Under the pieces are notes generated by a model. The model was not told the origin of the DNA and searched no databases. It was given only the letters and a program-made list of their open reading frames with translations. A DNA stretch of 64,000 bases from Curtobacterium flaccumfaciens pv. betae (GTDB lineage: Bacteria > Actinomycetota > Actinomycetes > Actinomycetales > Microbacteriaceae). Position numbers and translations under genes: made by a program. The DNA is taken from the NCBI RefSeq assembly GCF_026241855.1, contig NZ_JAPJDC010000001.1, forward strand, positions 2,728,001 through 2,792,000, read 5' to 3'. Shown in pieces: positions 10,405-18,033 of the stretch (its first letter is position 1; the number at the start of each line of letters is the position of its first letter).

Positions 10405-11367
10405 TCAGGGCTGCAGGATCGCCTGCCCCACGCTCTCGTCCAGGATCAGGTCCGTGATGAGTCCGGCGGCCAGCGCGCCCCGCAGCGACGCCGCCTTCGA
10501 CCGCCCGGCGACGACGCAGACCCGCCGCGGCGCACGCTTGATCGTGTCGAGGTCCGGAGCGCCGGCGCGGGCGTTCACCCCGATGTCCTTCCACGAGCCG
10601 TCGGCCCGGTAGAACACCGTCGAGACGTCCCCGACGACCCCGGCCTGCGTGAGCTCGTCACGGTCCTCGGGGTCGAGGTACCCGCCGGAGTACACGTGCG
10701 AGGGCACCGGGGCCTGCGGGGCACCGACACCGAACACGACGAGGTCCATCCGCTCGTGCAGGTCGAGCACACGGCGGATCGAGCGCTCCCGGAACAGGGC
10801 CTCCTTCGTCGCGGGGTCGTCGAAGAACGCCGGCACCGGGAACTGCTGCACGAACGCCCCGTAGGCCTCGCCGAACCGGCGCAGGATCTCGGACGCGTAG
10901 ACGATGCCGGTGGTGCGGGTGTTCGCGGCGCCGTTAATCTGCACGATCGTCGAGCCGTGGGTGGTCTTCGGCACCAGGTAGCGGCTGACCGCGCTCACGG
11001 TCGAGCCCCACGAGATCCCGATCACCATGTTCGACTCGACGTACTGCGTCAGGATCCGGGCGGCGGACAGCGCGACCCGCTCGAGCCGGTCGACGTCGCT
11101 CGTGTGGTCCGGCACCGGGACGACGTGCGCGTGCACCCCGAAGCGCGAGCGGATGCTCCGGCTCAGCGCGGCGGCCTGGTCCAGGGGAGAACGGATCTGG
11201 ATGTCGACGAGCCCGGTGTCCCTGGCGTACTTCAGCAGCCGCGACACCGACGAGCGCGAGGTGCCGAGTTCGTCGGCGATCGCATCCATCGTCAGGTCCT
11301 GCAGGTAGTACAGGTGGGCGGCGCGCAGCGCCTGCTGCGTGCGCATGGGCTGAGCCGCATCGCTCAT
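10405..11367 (-). CDS. SorC/DeoR-type sugar-binding transcriptional regulator, probably of glpD
   Basis: A 320-residue SorC-family protein: N-terminal helix-turn-helix (MDAIADELGTSRSSVSRLLKYA, residues 27-48) followed by the SorC sugar-phosphate-binding domain (GISWGSTVSAVSRYL, VFGVGAPQ, RVCVVAGRSKA). Proteins of this type sense phosphorylated sugars or polyol phosphates. It is divergent from glpD, with a 192-base gap holding two copies of TGCACG-N2-CGTGCA, the best candidate operators. This suggests control of glpD and autoregulation in response to a triose or glycerol phosphate (inference). ATG at 11367 has GGAG upstream. Confidence 0.88.
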   Translation of the reverse strand: MSDAAQPMRTQQALRAAHLYYLQDLTMDAIADELGTSRSSVSRLLKYARDTGLVDIQIRSPLDQAAALSRSIRSRFGVHAHVVPVPDHTSDVDRLERVALSAARILTQYVESNMVIGISWGSTVSAVSRYLVPKTTHGSTIVQINGAANTRTTGIVYASEILRRFGEAYGAFVQQFPVPAFFDDPATKEALFRERSIRRVLDLHERMDLVVFGVGAPQAPVPSHVYSGGYLDPEDRDELTQAGVVGDVSTVFYRADGSWKDIGVNARAGAPDLDTIKRAPRRVCVVAGRSKAASLRGALAAGLITDLILDESVGQAILQP

Positions 11368-11394
11368 GGTGCTCCGATCTGTCGAACGCAACCA

Positions 11395-11408
11395 TGCACG
11401 GACGTGCA
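11395..11408. promoter_or_regulatory. Candidate operator 1 of the SorC regulator (TGCACGGACGTGCA)
   Basis: A palindrome with six-base arms and a two-base centre. The same arms recur at 11471-11484, 76 bases away, in the gap between the SorC gene and glpD. This copy is near the SorC gene and could mediate autoregulation. Confidence 0.6.
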
Positions 11409-11470
11409 GGGCCTCTGCAACCCCTGCCGCGCCTCCTGACCGCCGTGTCGGGCCTGGACGACACGTGTGC

Positions 11471-11484
11471 TGCACGTTCGTGCA
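11471..11484. promoter_or_regulatory. Candidate operator 2 of the SorC regulator (TGCACGTTCGTGCA)
   Basis: Second copy of TGCACG-N2-CGTGCA, 76 bases upstream of the glpD ATG. Its position upstream of glpD fits a site that controls glpD transcription. Confidence 0.6.
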
Positions 11485-11559
11485 CGCGAGTTGCCCGCCT
11501 TGTCGAACGAGCGCACGATCGATCCTGACCCCACGAACAGACGAAGGAAGCGACGAACC

Positions 11560-13314
11560 ATGTCGAAGAAGACACAGCCCCGGAACACGGTGACCGCCCT
11601 CACCGAGCGCCCGAACGCGCAGGTCCTCGTCGTCGGCGGCGGCATCAACGGCATCGCGACGTTCCGCGACCTGGCGCTCCAGGGCGTCGACGTCGCCCTG
11701 GTCGAGCGTGGCGACTACGCCTCCGGCGCCTCCGCGGCCTCGAGCCACATGATCCACGGCGGCATCCGCTACCTGGAGAACGGCGAGTTCCGCCTGGTAC
11801 GCGAGAGCGTGCAGGAGCGCAACGGCCTGATCCGCATCGCCCCGCACTACGTCAAGCCGCTGCAGACGACCATGCCGATCTTCTCGACGTTCTCCGGCAT
11901 CATGAACGCCCCGCTGCGCATGCTGACGCACAAGCAGCGCTCCACCAAGGAGCGCGGCGCGATGCTCATCAAGATCGGCATGACGATCTACGACTCCTTC
12001 TCGCGTGACGGCGGCTCCGTCCCGAAGCACGTCTTCCGCACCAAGAAGGCCGCGCTCGAGGACATGCCCGCCCTCAACAAGGACCTGAAGTACACGGGTA
12101 CCTACTACGACGCGAGCGTGCACGAGCCCGAGCGCCTGGCCCTCGACGTCCTGAAGGACGGCCTTGCCGCGGGAGCCGGGAGCGGCTCAGCCGCGACCGC
12201 CCGCGCCACGAACTACGTCGAGGCAGCCGGCACCCGCGACGGCGGCGTCCTGCTGCGCGACCGCGAGACCGGCGACGAGTTCGTCTTCACCGCCGACGTC
12301 GTGATCAACGCCTCCGGCCCCTGGACCGACCTGACGAACGAGGCGTTCGGCGGCGAGACGAAGTTCATGGGCGGCACGAAGGGCTCGCACATCGTCGTGC
12401 ACAACGACGAGCTGCTCGAGGCCACCAAGGGCCGCGAGCTGTTCTTCGAGAACGACGACGGCCGCATCGTCCTCATCTACCCGCTCAAGGGCCGGGTGCT
12501 CATCGGCACGACCGACATCGACGCCGACCCCGCGAAGCCGGTCACGACGACCGACGAGGAGATCGACTACTTCTTCGGGCTCGTGAAGCACGTGTTCCCG
12601 CAGATCGACGTCACCCGCGACCACATCGTCTACAGCTACTCCGGCATCCGCCCGCTCCCCCGCCACGAGGACACCGCCCCCGGCTTCGTGTCCCGCGACT
12701 ACCGGATCGTGGACACCCAGATCGCCGGGCTGCCGAAGTCGACCGTGCTGTCGCTCGTCGGTGGCAAGTGGACGACCTTCCGTGCCCTCGCTGCACACCT
12801 GTCCACCGAGGCGACCACCAAGCTCGGCATGAGCCGCAAGGTCGACACCACGGGCATGCCAATCGGCGGTGGCAAGGAGTTCCCGACCACCGACGCGCAG
12901 CGCGCACTGTGGATCAAGTCGCACCGCGACGGCCTGGACGAGTCGCTGGTCGAGGGCCTGCTCGAGCGCTACGGCACCCGTGCCGCCGAGGTCGTGGACG
13001 TCCTGACCGACGGCCCGGTCGAGCCGCTCGAGTCCGACCCGTCGCTCACCCGCGCCGAGGTCGCGTACTTCGCCCGCCACGAGCAGGCCGTCCACCTGGT
13101 CGACGTCGTCCTGCGCCGCACGAACCTGGCGTTCGTCGGCGGGGTCACGATCGACCTGCTCGACGAGCTGGCCGACGTGCTCGCCGAGGCGCTCGGCTGG
13201 ACGACCGAGGAGCGCGCGGACGAGGTCCAGCGCACGCTCGACGTGCTGCGTGAGTCGCACGGCGTGATCGTGCCGCTGACGTCCGCGTCGGCGTCGGCGT
13301 CGCAGCTCGCGTAG
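11560..13314 (+). CDS. glpD: Aerobic glycerol-3-phosphate dehydrogenase (FAD)
   Basis: A 584-residue flavoprotein that oxidises glycerol 3-phosphate to dihydroxyacetone phosphate at the membrane and passes electrons to the quinone pool. The dinucleotide-binding motif GGGING is at residues 26-31, followed by SGASAASSHMIHGGIRYL, RPLPR and SLVGGKWTTFR, all typical of GlpD/GlpO. The C terminus carries the expected helical domain and a serine/alanine-rich tail. GAAGGAAG precedes ATG 11560. No glpK or glpF is adjacent. It is divergent from its likely SorC regulator and ends at a perfect palindrome. Confidence 0.95.
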   Translation: MSKKTQPRNTVTALTERPNAQVLVVGGGINGIATFRDLALQGVDVALVERGDYASGASAASSHMIHGGIRYLENGEFRLVRESVQERNGLIRIAPHYVKPLQTTMPIFSTFSGIMNAPLRMLTHKQRSTKERGAMLIKIGMTIYDSFSRDGGSVPKHVFRTKKAALEDMPALNKDLKYTGTYYDASVHEPERLALDVLKDGLAAGAGSGSAATARATNYVEAAGTRDGGVLLRDRETGDEFVFTADVVINASGPWTDLTNEAFGGETKFMGGTKGSHIVVHNDELLEATKGRELFFENDDGRIVLIYPLKGRVLIGTTDIDADPAKPVTTTDEEIDYFFGLVKHVFPQIDVTRDHIVYSYSGIRPLPRHEDTAPGFVSRDYRIVDTQIAGLPKSTVLSLVGGKWTTFRALAAHLSTEATTKLGMSRKVDTTGMPIGGGKEFPTTDAQRALWIKSHRDGLDESLVEGLLERYGTRAAEVVDVLTDGPVEPLESDPSLTRAEVAYFARHEQAVHLVDVVLRRTNLAFVGGVTIDLLDELADVLAEALGWTTEERADEVQRTLDVLRESHGVIVPLTSASASASQLA

Positions 13315-13330
13315 TCGACGCAAGGACAAG

Positions 13331-13376
13331 ACGGACGGGAGGCCCGGTACCAGCTGGTACCGGGCCTCCCGTCCGT
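13331..13376. terminator. 46-base perfect palindrome, dispersed GGAGGC family
   Basis: The arms (13331-13353 and 13354-13376) match perfectly with no loop, starting ACGGACGGGAGGCCCGGTAC. It lies just after glpD and before the convergent phosphatase gene. A near-identical sequence recurs at 49775-49814 after the GH16 gene. Confidence 0.75.
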
Positions 13377-13426
13377 TCGTGGTCGCGTCTGCGAGCCGTT
13401 GGTCGCGTCGGCGACCGCTGGTCGCG

Positions 13427-14083
13427 TCAGAAACGCTCGCCGGTGGGGTCGAGCGCCGTGCGGTCGATGAGCTGGTCGCCGCCGACCGGCTCGCCTTCCC
13501 AGTCGACCAGGCGCCAGCCGTCGGCGAACGAGCCCTCGAGCTCGACGATGCCGGTGTTCTCCAGGTGGCGCTTCGTGCCGAAGTGGTCCGGGGTGTTCTG
13601 CGCAGCCGCGCTCGCCCACGTGCGGATCGCGGCACCGTGGCTGACGGCGGCGGCGACCGCGACCCCGGTGGCCTCGATCTGCCGGACGGCGTCGTCGTAG
13701 CGCTCGAAGAACTCGGTGCCGCTCTCGGCGCCGGGCATCCGGGTCGTCCGATCGCCGCCCGACCAGCCGTGCACGGTGGAGATGTAGGTCTGCACGGACA
13801 CCTTGTCGCTCTTGCCCTGGGTGTCGCCCGCCTCGATCTCACGCAGGCCCGGCAGCACCACGGGCTCGAGGCCGAGCGAGGTCGCGAGGGGCGCCGCGGT
13901 GATCTGCGTGCGGACCATCGACGACACGAACAGTCGCTCGATCCCCCGGTCGGCGAGCGCTGCGGGCAGGGCGTCGGCCTGCTGCTGCCCGAGCTCCGTC
14001 AGCCCCGGTCCGGGCACCACGGCATCGAGGATGCCGTGCACGTTCGCGGGGGTCTGGCCGTGGCGGATGAGCAGCAGTCGCAT
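13427..14083 (-). CDS. Histidine phosphatase (phosphoglycerate mutase-like)
   Basis: A 218-residue member of the histidine phosphatase superfamily. The catalytic RHG motif is at the very N terminus (MRLLLIRHGQTPANV), and the second histidine is in AVSHGAAIRTWA. The substrate cannot be predicted; most actinobacterial relatives act as broad phosphatases rather than true phosphoglycerate mutases. It lies 28 bases downstream of rpmJ2 on the same strand with no visible terminator, so it may be read through from the zinc-responsive promoter (inference). Confidence 0.85.
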   Translation of the reverse strand: MRLLLIRHGQTPANVHGILDAVVPGPGLTELGQQQADALPAALADRGIERLFVSSMVRTQITAAPLATSLGLEPVVLPGLREIEAGDTQGKSDKVSVQTYISTVHGWSGGDRTTRMPGAESGTEFFERYDDAVRQIEATGVAVAAAVSHGAAIRTWASAAAQNTPDHFGTKRHLENTGIVELEGSFADGWRLVDWEGEPVGGDQLIDRTALDPTGERF

Positions 14084-14111
14084 GCCGCCACCCTACGGAC
14101 CGCCCCTGACG

Positions 14112-14234
14112 TCAGCCCTGCCGGGTGTTCCAGCGGGGGTTCTTCTTGTTGATGACGTAGACGCGGCCGCGGCGTCGGACGACCTGCGAGCCGGGGATCT
14201 TCTTCAGGGCCTTGAGGGAGTTGCGGACCTTCAC
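14112..14234 (-). CDS. rpmJ: Cysteine-free ribosomal protein L36 paralogue
   Basis: A 40-residue protein beginning at GTG 14234 with the sequence [20 protein letters not shown]..., unmistakably L36 of the large ribosomal subunit. It lacks all the zinc-binding cysteines of standard L36, so it is the zinc-independent (C-) form that bacteria make under zinc starvation to replace the zinc-containing form. AAGGAGG sits six bases before the start. A Zur-box-like palindrome (14250-14264) lies immediately upstream, and a COG0523 gene diverges from it, which is the classic zinc-deficiency context. Confidence 0.93.
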   Translation of the reverse strand: MKVRNSLKALKKIPGSQVVRRRGRVYVINKKNPRWNTRQG

Positions 14235-14249
14235 GACGAGCCTCCTTGT

Positions 14250-14264
14250 TGATAACGGTTTTCA
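14250..14264. promoter_or_regulatory. Probable Zur box between rpmJ2 and the COG0523 gene
   Basis: TGATAACGGTTTTCA is a 7-1-7 imperfect palindrome very like the actinobacterial Zur consensus (TGAAAATGATTTTCA type). It is 15 bases from each start codon region, so one zinc-bound repressor dimer could silence both divergent genes. Confidence 0.7.
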
Positions 14265-14279
14265 GTTAGAGTAGCGGAC

Positions 14280-15308
14280 ATGCGTGCTGCTGCCATCACC
14301 CTCGTCACCGCCCTGCACCAGGCCGACGCCGACCGCGTCGCCGCCCGGATCTCGGACGGACACCGGATGCACGTCGCCGGGAGTGCCTTCGCCACCGCCC
14401 GCGCCGTGGCCGACCGTGCCGACCAGCTCGACCGGGTCTGCGGACCCGACGCGGGCCACGGGCTCGTCGTCACCCTGCACCCGGGGGCCGATGCCCGAGC
14501 GGTCGGCATGCTGCTCGCCAACGCGGCACGGTCCGAGACCGGCGACGACCGGGTGCTGCGGCACGTCGTCGGGGTTCTGCGGGCCGACGACGTCGCGCAC
14601 CTGCTGTGGTCGGACGTCGACGACGCCTTCGTGGCCGCGGACCGGATGGCCGCACTCGTCGAGTACGCGACGGTGATCGCCCTCGACCGCATCGAACCGC
14701 TGTCGGGCCGTCGGCGTCGGGCGCTCGTGTCACTGCTGCACCGGATGGCGCCCCAGGCCGTGATCGTCGCCCTGCCCGCGATCCGCAGCGCCGCCGACCT
14801 GCCGGCCTCGAACGGTGGAGCCGCGCGGGTGCTCGCCACCGGTGCCGGCTGGATGCGGGCGCTGTCGAGCGGAGCGGACACCGGGCGCGAGGCCCGCGAC
14901 GCCCTGGTCTCGATGCGCTACCGGGAGCCGCTGCCGTTCCACCCCGGACGACTGTCGTCCGTCATCGCCGACGACCTGTCCGCCGGGGTGAACGGCCGCG
15001 TGCTGCGGTCGCGGGGGTTCTTCCGCCTGGCGTCCCGGCCGGACCACGTCGGCTCGTGGTCGAGCTTCGGGTCGATGCTCGCGCTCGACCCCACCGCGAA
15101 CCCGTCGTGGGACGCCGACGCCCCGATCGGGCAGGCGCTGTGGTTCGTCGGCGAGCAGCTCGACGTCCGGGCGATCGAGCGGGCGCTCGACGGGGCGCTG
15201 CTCACGCCGGCGGAGCTGCTCGCCGGACCGGACGTGTGGCGCGGCTGGCCGGACCCGTTCCCGGTGTGGCCCGCGGTGGACCCGGCGTCGGAGCACCGGC
15301 ACGAGTGA
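14280..15308 (+). CDS. Degenerate COG0523 (CobW-like) protein lacking the P-loop
   Basis: A 342-residue protein. Its C-terminal part (PFHPGRLSSVIADDL... VLRSRGFFRLASRPDHVGSWSSFGSMLAL) matches the CobW C-terminal domain of COG0523 metal-trafficking GTPases. The N-terminal part keeps the general layout, but I see neither a Walker A motif (GxxGxGKT) nor the CxCC metal motif, so it probably no longer hydrolyses GTP or binds metal in the usual way. With rpmJ2 and a Zur box divergent from it, a role in zinc starvation is likely. The ATG at 14280 has no good ribosome site and might be read from a leaderless transcript. Confidence 0.8.
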   Translation: MRAAAITLVTALHQADADRVAARISDGHRMHVAGSAFATARAVADRADQLDRVCGPDAGHGLVVTLHPGADARAVGMLLANAARSETGDDRVLRHVVGVLRADDVAHLLWSDVDDAFVAADRMAALVEYATVIALDRIEPLSGRRRRALVSLLHRMAPQAVIVALPAIRSAADLPASNGGAARVLATGAGWMRALSSGADTGREARDALVSMRYREPLPFHPGRLSSVIADDLSAGVNGRVLRSRGFFRLASRPDHVGSWSSFGSMLALDPTANPSWDADAPIGQALWFVGEQLDVRAIERALDGALLTPAELLAGPDVWRGWPDPFPVWPAVDPASEHRHE

Positions 15309-15368
15309 GGGGGGGCGCGGGCGGGCGGGGGCGCGGGCGGGCGGGGGCGCGTGCGGCGGGGGCGGGCG
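15309..15368. repeat. G-rich tandem repeat with G-quadruplex potential
   Basis: Starting directly after the TGA of the COG0523 gene, the plus strand carries a run of G tracts of 3 to 7 separated by one to four bases, with the unit GGGGGCGCGGGCGGGC repeated. Four or more such tracts in a row satisfy the usual G-quadruplex rule. Confidence 0.6.
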
Positions 15369-15390
15369 GTTGCGGGCTGGTGCGGACGCC

Positions 15391-15504
15391 GAACGACACT
15401 GTCGATGTCGTACGACGGCGACATCGTCGCTCCCCGAACGGTGCAACAGCCCGCGCACGCAACGAACGACGGAGTCGCTGTCGTACGACAACGACCCCGT
15501 CGTT
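15391..15504. repeat. Two diverged copies of a palindrome centred on GTCGTACGAC
   Basis: Copy one (15391-15429) and copy two (15464-15504) share AACGAC...GTCG.TGTCGTACGAC..CGAC...GTCG. Copy two is close to a 44-base palindrome with two mismatches per arm. Both lie between convergent genes and could act as terminators. Confidence 0.6.
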
Positions 15505-15548
15505 CCACGTCGGCCGGACGCACCCCGCCGACCGATCCCGCACGCGCG

Positions 15549-17072
15549 TCAGCGCGCTGGCACCCCCTCAGCCTCGCGCGCAGCAGCAGCCGCCGCGTCC
15601 TGCGCCGCGAACGGCAGGTCACCGAGGTCCAGGTGCGGGTTCGTGTCCTGCGTGAGCACGAGCTCCTTCGCCTCGTCCTCGGTCTCCACCGCCGGCATCG
15701 ACCCGGGCAGCGGGCGCTGCGAGGACTCCTTCATGCAGAAGACACCGATCGCTCCGACGACGCTCATCGCCATCAGGAAGTACGCCGGCGCGAGCTCGTC
15801 ACCCGTCGCGGTGAGCAGCGCCTGCACGATCAGGGGCGTGGTCCCGCCGAAGACCGCGATCGCGATGTTGTAGGCGAAACCCATGCCGCCGTACCGCGTC
15901 GAGGTCGGGAACAGCGCCGGCAGCGACGCAGCCTGGTTCGACACCCACAGCGCCGTCATCAGCGCGAGCAGTCCGAGGCCGGCGAGCGTCGACCACTGCG
16001 CCCCGTGCCCGATGAGCATGAACGCCGGCACGACGAGCACGACGGTGGTGGCGGCACCGATCCACATCACGACGCGGCGGCCGAGGCGGTCGGAGAGCTT
16101 GCCGGTCAGCGGCAGCATCACCGCGAGCAGCAGGAGCACCGGGATCGTCAGCAGCGTGCCGTCGATGGCGGAGTACCCGAGCGAGTCGGTCAGGTACGTC
16201 GGCATGTACGAGGTCAGGGCGTAGCCCACGGTGTTCGACGCGGCGACGAGCATGATCGCGATGACGATCGGACGCCAGTGCTGACGGACCATCGCGACGA
16301 CGTTGGCCGGGCGCTCCCCCTCGAAGGACGCGCGGGACTCGGTCGCGGCCTCCTGCGCGGCCTGGGTCGCCTGGAACACCGGCGACTCCTCGATCCGCAG
16401 ACGGAAGTAGATGGCCACGACGCCGATCACACCGGCCGCCAGGAACGGGAACCGCCAGCCGTAGGCGGTCATCGCCTCGTCACCGAGGGTGAGCTGCAGC
16501 ACCGACACCACCGTGGCACCGAGCGCGAAGCCGAGGTAGCTGCCGAAGTCCAGGATGCTCGCGAAGAACCCGCGACGGCGGTCCGGGGCGTACTCGGTGA
16601 CGAAGGTCGTCGCCCCGGCGTACTCACCACCGGTCGAGAAGCCCTGCGCGAGCTTCAGCACCACGAGCAGGATCGGGCCGAACACGCCGATCGTCGCGTA
16701 CGCGGGGAGCGCCCCGATCAGGAACGTCGACGCCGCCATCATGATCAGCGTCGTCGCGAGCACCTTCTGCCGACCGATCCGGTCACCGAGGCGTCCGAAC
16801 ACGATGCCACCGAGCGGCCGCGCGATGTACGTCGCCGCGAACACCCCGAGGCTGAACAGGATCTGCACCGCGGGTTCGGCCGTCGGCAGGAAGACCTTCC
16901 CCATCGTGACGGCCAGGTAGCCGTACACACCGACGTCGTACCACTCCATGGTGTTGCCGACGACCATGCCGCTGACGGCTCGTCGCATCATGCTCTTGTC
17001 GACCACGGTGACGTCGCTCTCGCGCAGCCGTCGGTGCGGTCGGGGGTGGGTACTGCTGGGGTCGGAACCCAT
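15549..17072 (-). CDS. MHS-family (ProP-like) MFS transporter
   Basis: A 507-residue, 12-helix transporter of the metabolite:H+ symporter family. Signatures include GNTMEWYDVGVYGYLA at the first helix, the GRLGDRIGRQKVL loop between helices 2 and 3, and STGGEYAGATTFVTEYAPDRRRGFFAS. Relatives carry proline, betaine, dicarboxylates or aromatic acids; the substrate here cannot be told from sequence. The C terminus is long, acidic and alanine-rich. ATG 17072 has GAGGAG upstream; an overlapping ATG four bases away is in another frame. Divergent from the DinB-family gene. Confidence 0.88.
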   Translation of the reverse strand: MGSDPSSTHPRPHRRLRESDVTVVDKSMMRRAVSGMVVGNTMEWYDVGVYGYLAVTMGKVFLPTAEPAVQILFSLGVFAATYIARPLGGIVFGRLGDRIGRQKVLATTLIMMAASTFLIGALPAYATIGVFGPILLVVLKLAQGFSTGGEYAGATTFVTEYAPDRRRGFFASILDFGSYLGFALGATVVSVLQLTLGDEAMTAYGWRFPFLAAGVIGVVAIYFRLRIEESPVFQATQAAQEAATESRASFEGERPANVVAMVRQHWRPIVIAIMLVAASNTVGYALTSYMPTYLTDSLGYSAIDGTLLTIPVLLLLAVMLPLTGKLSDRLGRRVVMWIGAATTVVLVVPAFMLIGHGAQWSTLAGLGLLALMTALWVSNQAASLPALFPTSTRYGGMGFAYNIAIAVFGGTTPLIVQALLTATGDELAPAYFLMAMSVVGAIGVFCMKESSQRPLPGSMPAVETEDEAKELVLTQDTNPHLDLGDLPFAAQDAAAAAAREAEGVPAR

Positions 17073-17263
17073 GCATCGCTCCTCGAGAAGATCGGTGGGC
17101 CGTCGGGAACCGGCCCAGAACAGCGAGCGACGTTACCGAGCAACCGAAATGTCATTGGCCGGTGATTCTCAGGGAACGGCGTGTCACCCGAACGGGGGTC
17201 GCCGCCGATCCGCACCAGTCCGGCGAACCCGGAAGCTGAGTAACGAGCCCGTAACATCGGCCC

Positions 17264-17788
17264 ATGGCGATCGAACCGGAGACGAAGAACTGGACGTGGG
17301 TCATCGAGTCCGCGTGTCCCGAGTGCGGCTACGACGGCGGCGCGGTGACCGTCCGCGACGTGCCGGGCATCATCGACGAGAACACCGCAGGATGGCCCGC
17401 GGTCCTCGGACGCGATGACGTGCGCGACCGCCCCGACGACCAGACCTGGTCACCGCTCGAGTACGGCGCCCACGTGCGGGACGTCCACCGGAAGATGGCG
17501 GAGCGCCTCGAGCTGATGCTCACCGAGGACGCCCCGACGTTCCCGAACTGGGACCAGGACGCCACCGCCGTCGAGGACCGCTACGGCGAGCAGGACCCAG
17601 CAATCGTCGCCGAGGAGCTGCGGGAGTCGGCCGACCGCGCGGCCCGGGCCTTCGCGGCGGTGCCCGACGAGGTGCTCGAGCGCACCGGGCTCCGGTCCGA
17701 CGGCAGCGCCTTCACCGTCGCGACGCTCGCCACCTACTACGCGCACGACCCGGTGCACCACCTGTGGGACGTGCGGCGCACGCTCTAG
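17264..17788 (+). CDS. DinB-family protein
   Basis: A 174-residue four-helix-bundle protein of the DinB/YfiT-like superfamily, with the usual metal-binding histidines in LEYGAHVRDVHRKM and YYAHDPVHHLWDV. Members include thiol-dependent transferases such as bacillithiol or mycothiol S-transferases, so this may be a mycothiol-linked enzyme in an actinobacterium (inference). An N-terminal CPECGYD motif is unusual and might be a small metal site. It converges on a SorC regulator beyond two repeat structures. Confidence 0.8.
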   Translation: MAIEPETKNWTWVIESACPECGYDGGAVTVRDVPGIIDENTAGWPAVLGRDDVRDRPDDQTWSPLEYGAHVRDVHRKMAERLELMLTEDAPTFPNWDQDATAVEDRYGEQDPAIVAEELRESADRAARAFAAVPDEVLERTGLRSDGSAFTVATLATYYAHDPVHHLWDVRRTL

Positions 17789-17802
17789 ACGTGGGGACCA
17801 CC

Positions 17803-17844
17803 GGCCTGGAGGCGCGGTGCGGCCCCGCCCCGCGCCTCCAGGCC
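17803..17844. terminator. GGAGGC-family hairpin after the DinB gene
   Basis: GGCCTGGAGGCGCGG at 17803-17817 pairs perfectly with 17830-17844 around a 12-base loop, 15 bases after the stop of the DinB-family gene. Confidence 0.75.
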
Positions 17845-17861
17845 GCACGCGGTCGCCCCCG

Positions 17862-17979
17862 AACCGGGCGTACCTCCCGAAACCGGGCGTACCTGCCGGA
17901 ACCGGGCGTACCTACCGAAACCGGGCATACCTACCGAAACCGGGCATACCTGCCAAGAAGAAACGACCAGGTATGCCCG
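17862..17979. repeat. Five tandem 19-base repeats ending in an inverted copy
   Basis: The unit AACCGGGCGTACCTNCCGA is repeated five times without spacers from 17862 to 17956 (copies 4 and 5 read GGGCATACCT). A partial inverted copy at 17968-17979 (CAGGTATGCCCG) pairs with the last repeat to form a hairpin. It lies between convergent genes. Confidence 0.85.
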
Positions 17980-18033
17980 AAAGCACCATCCATCGCACGC
18001 GTGATGGGAAGGAACGGGCACCGAGCCGAGCGC

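Noticed and set aside
17862..17956. CRISPR array
   Set aside because: The 19-base repeats are adjacent with no spacers, and no Cas genes are in the window.
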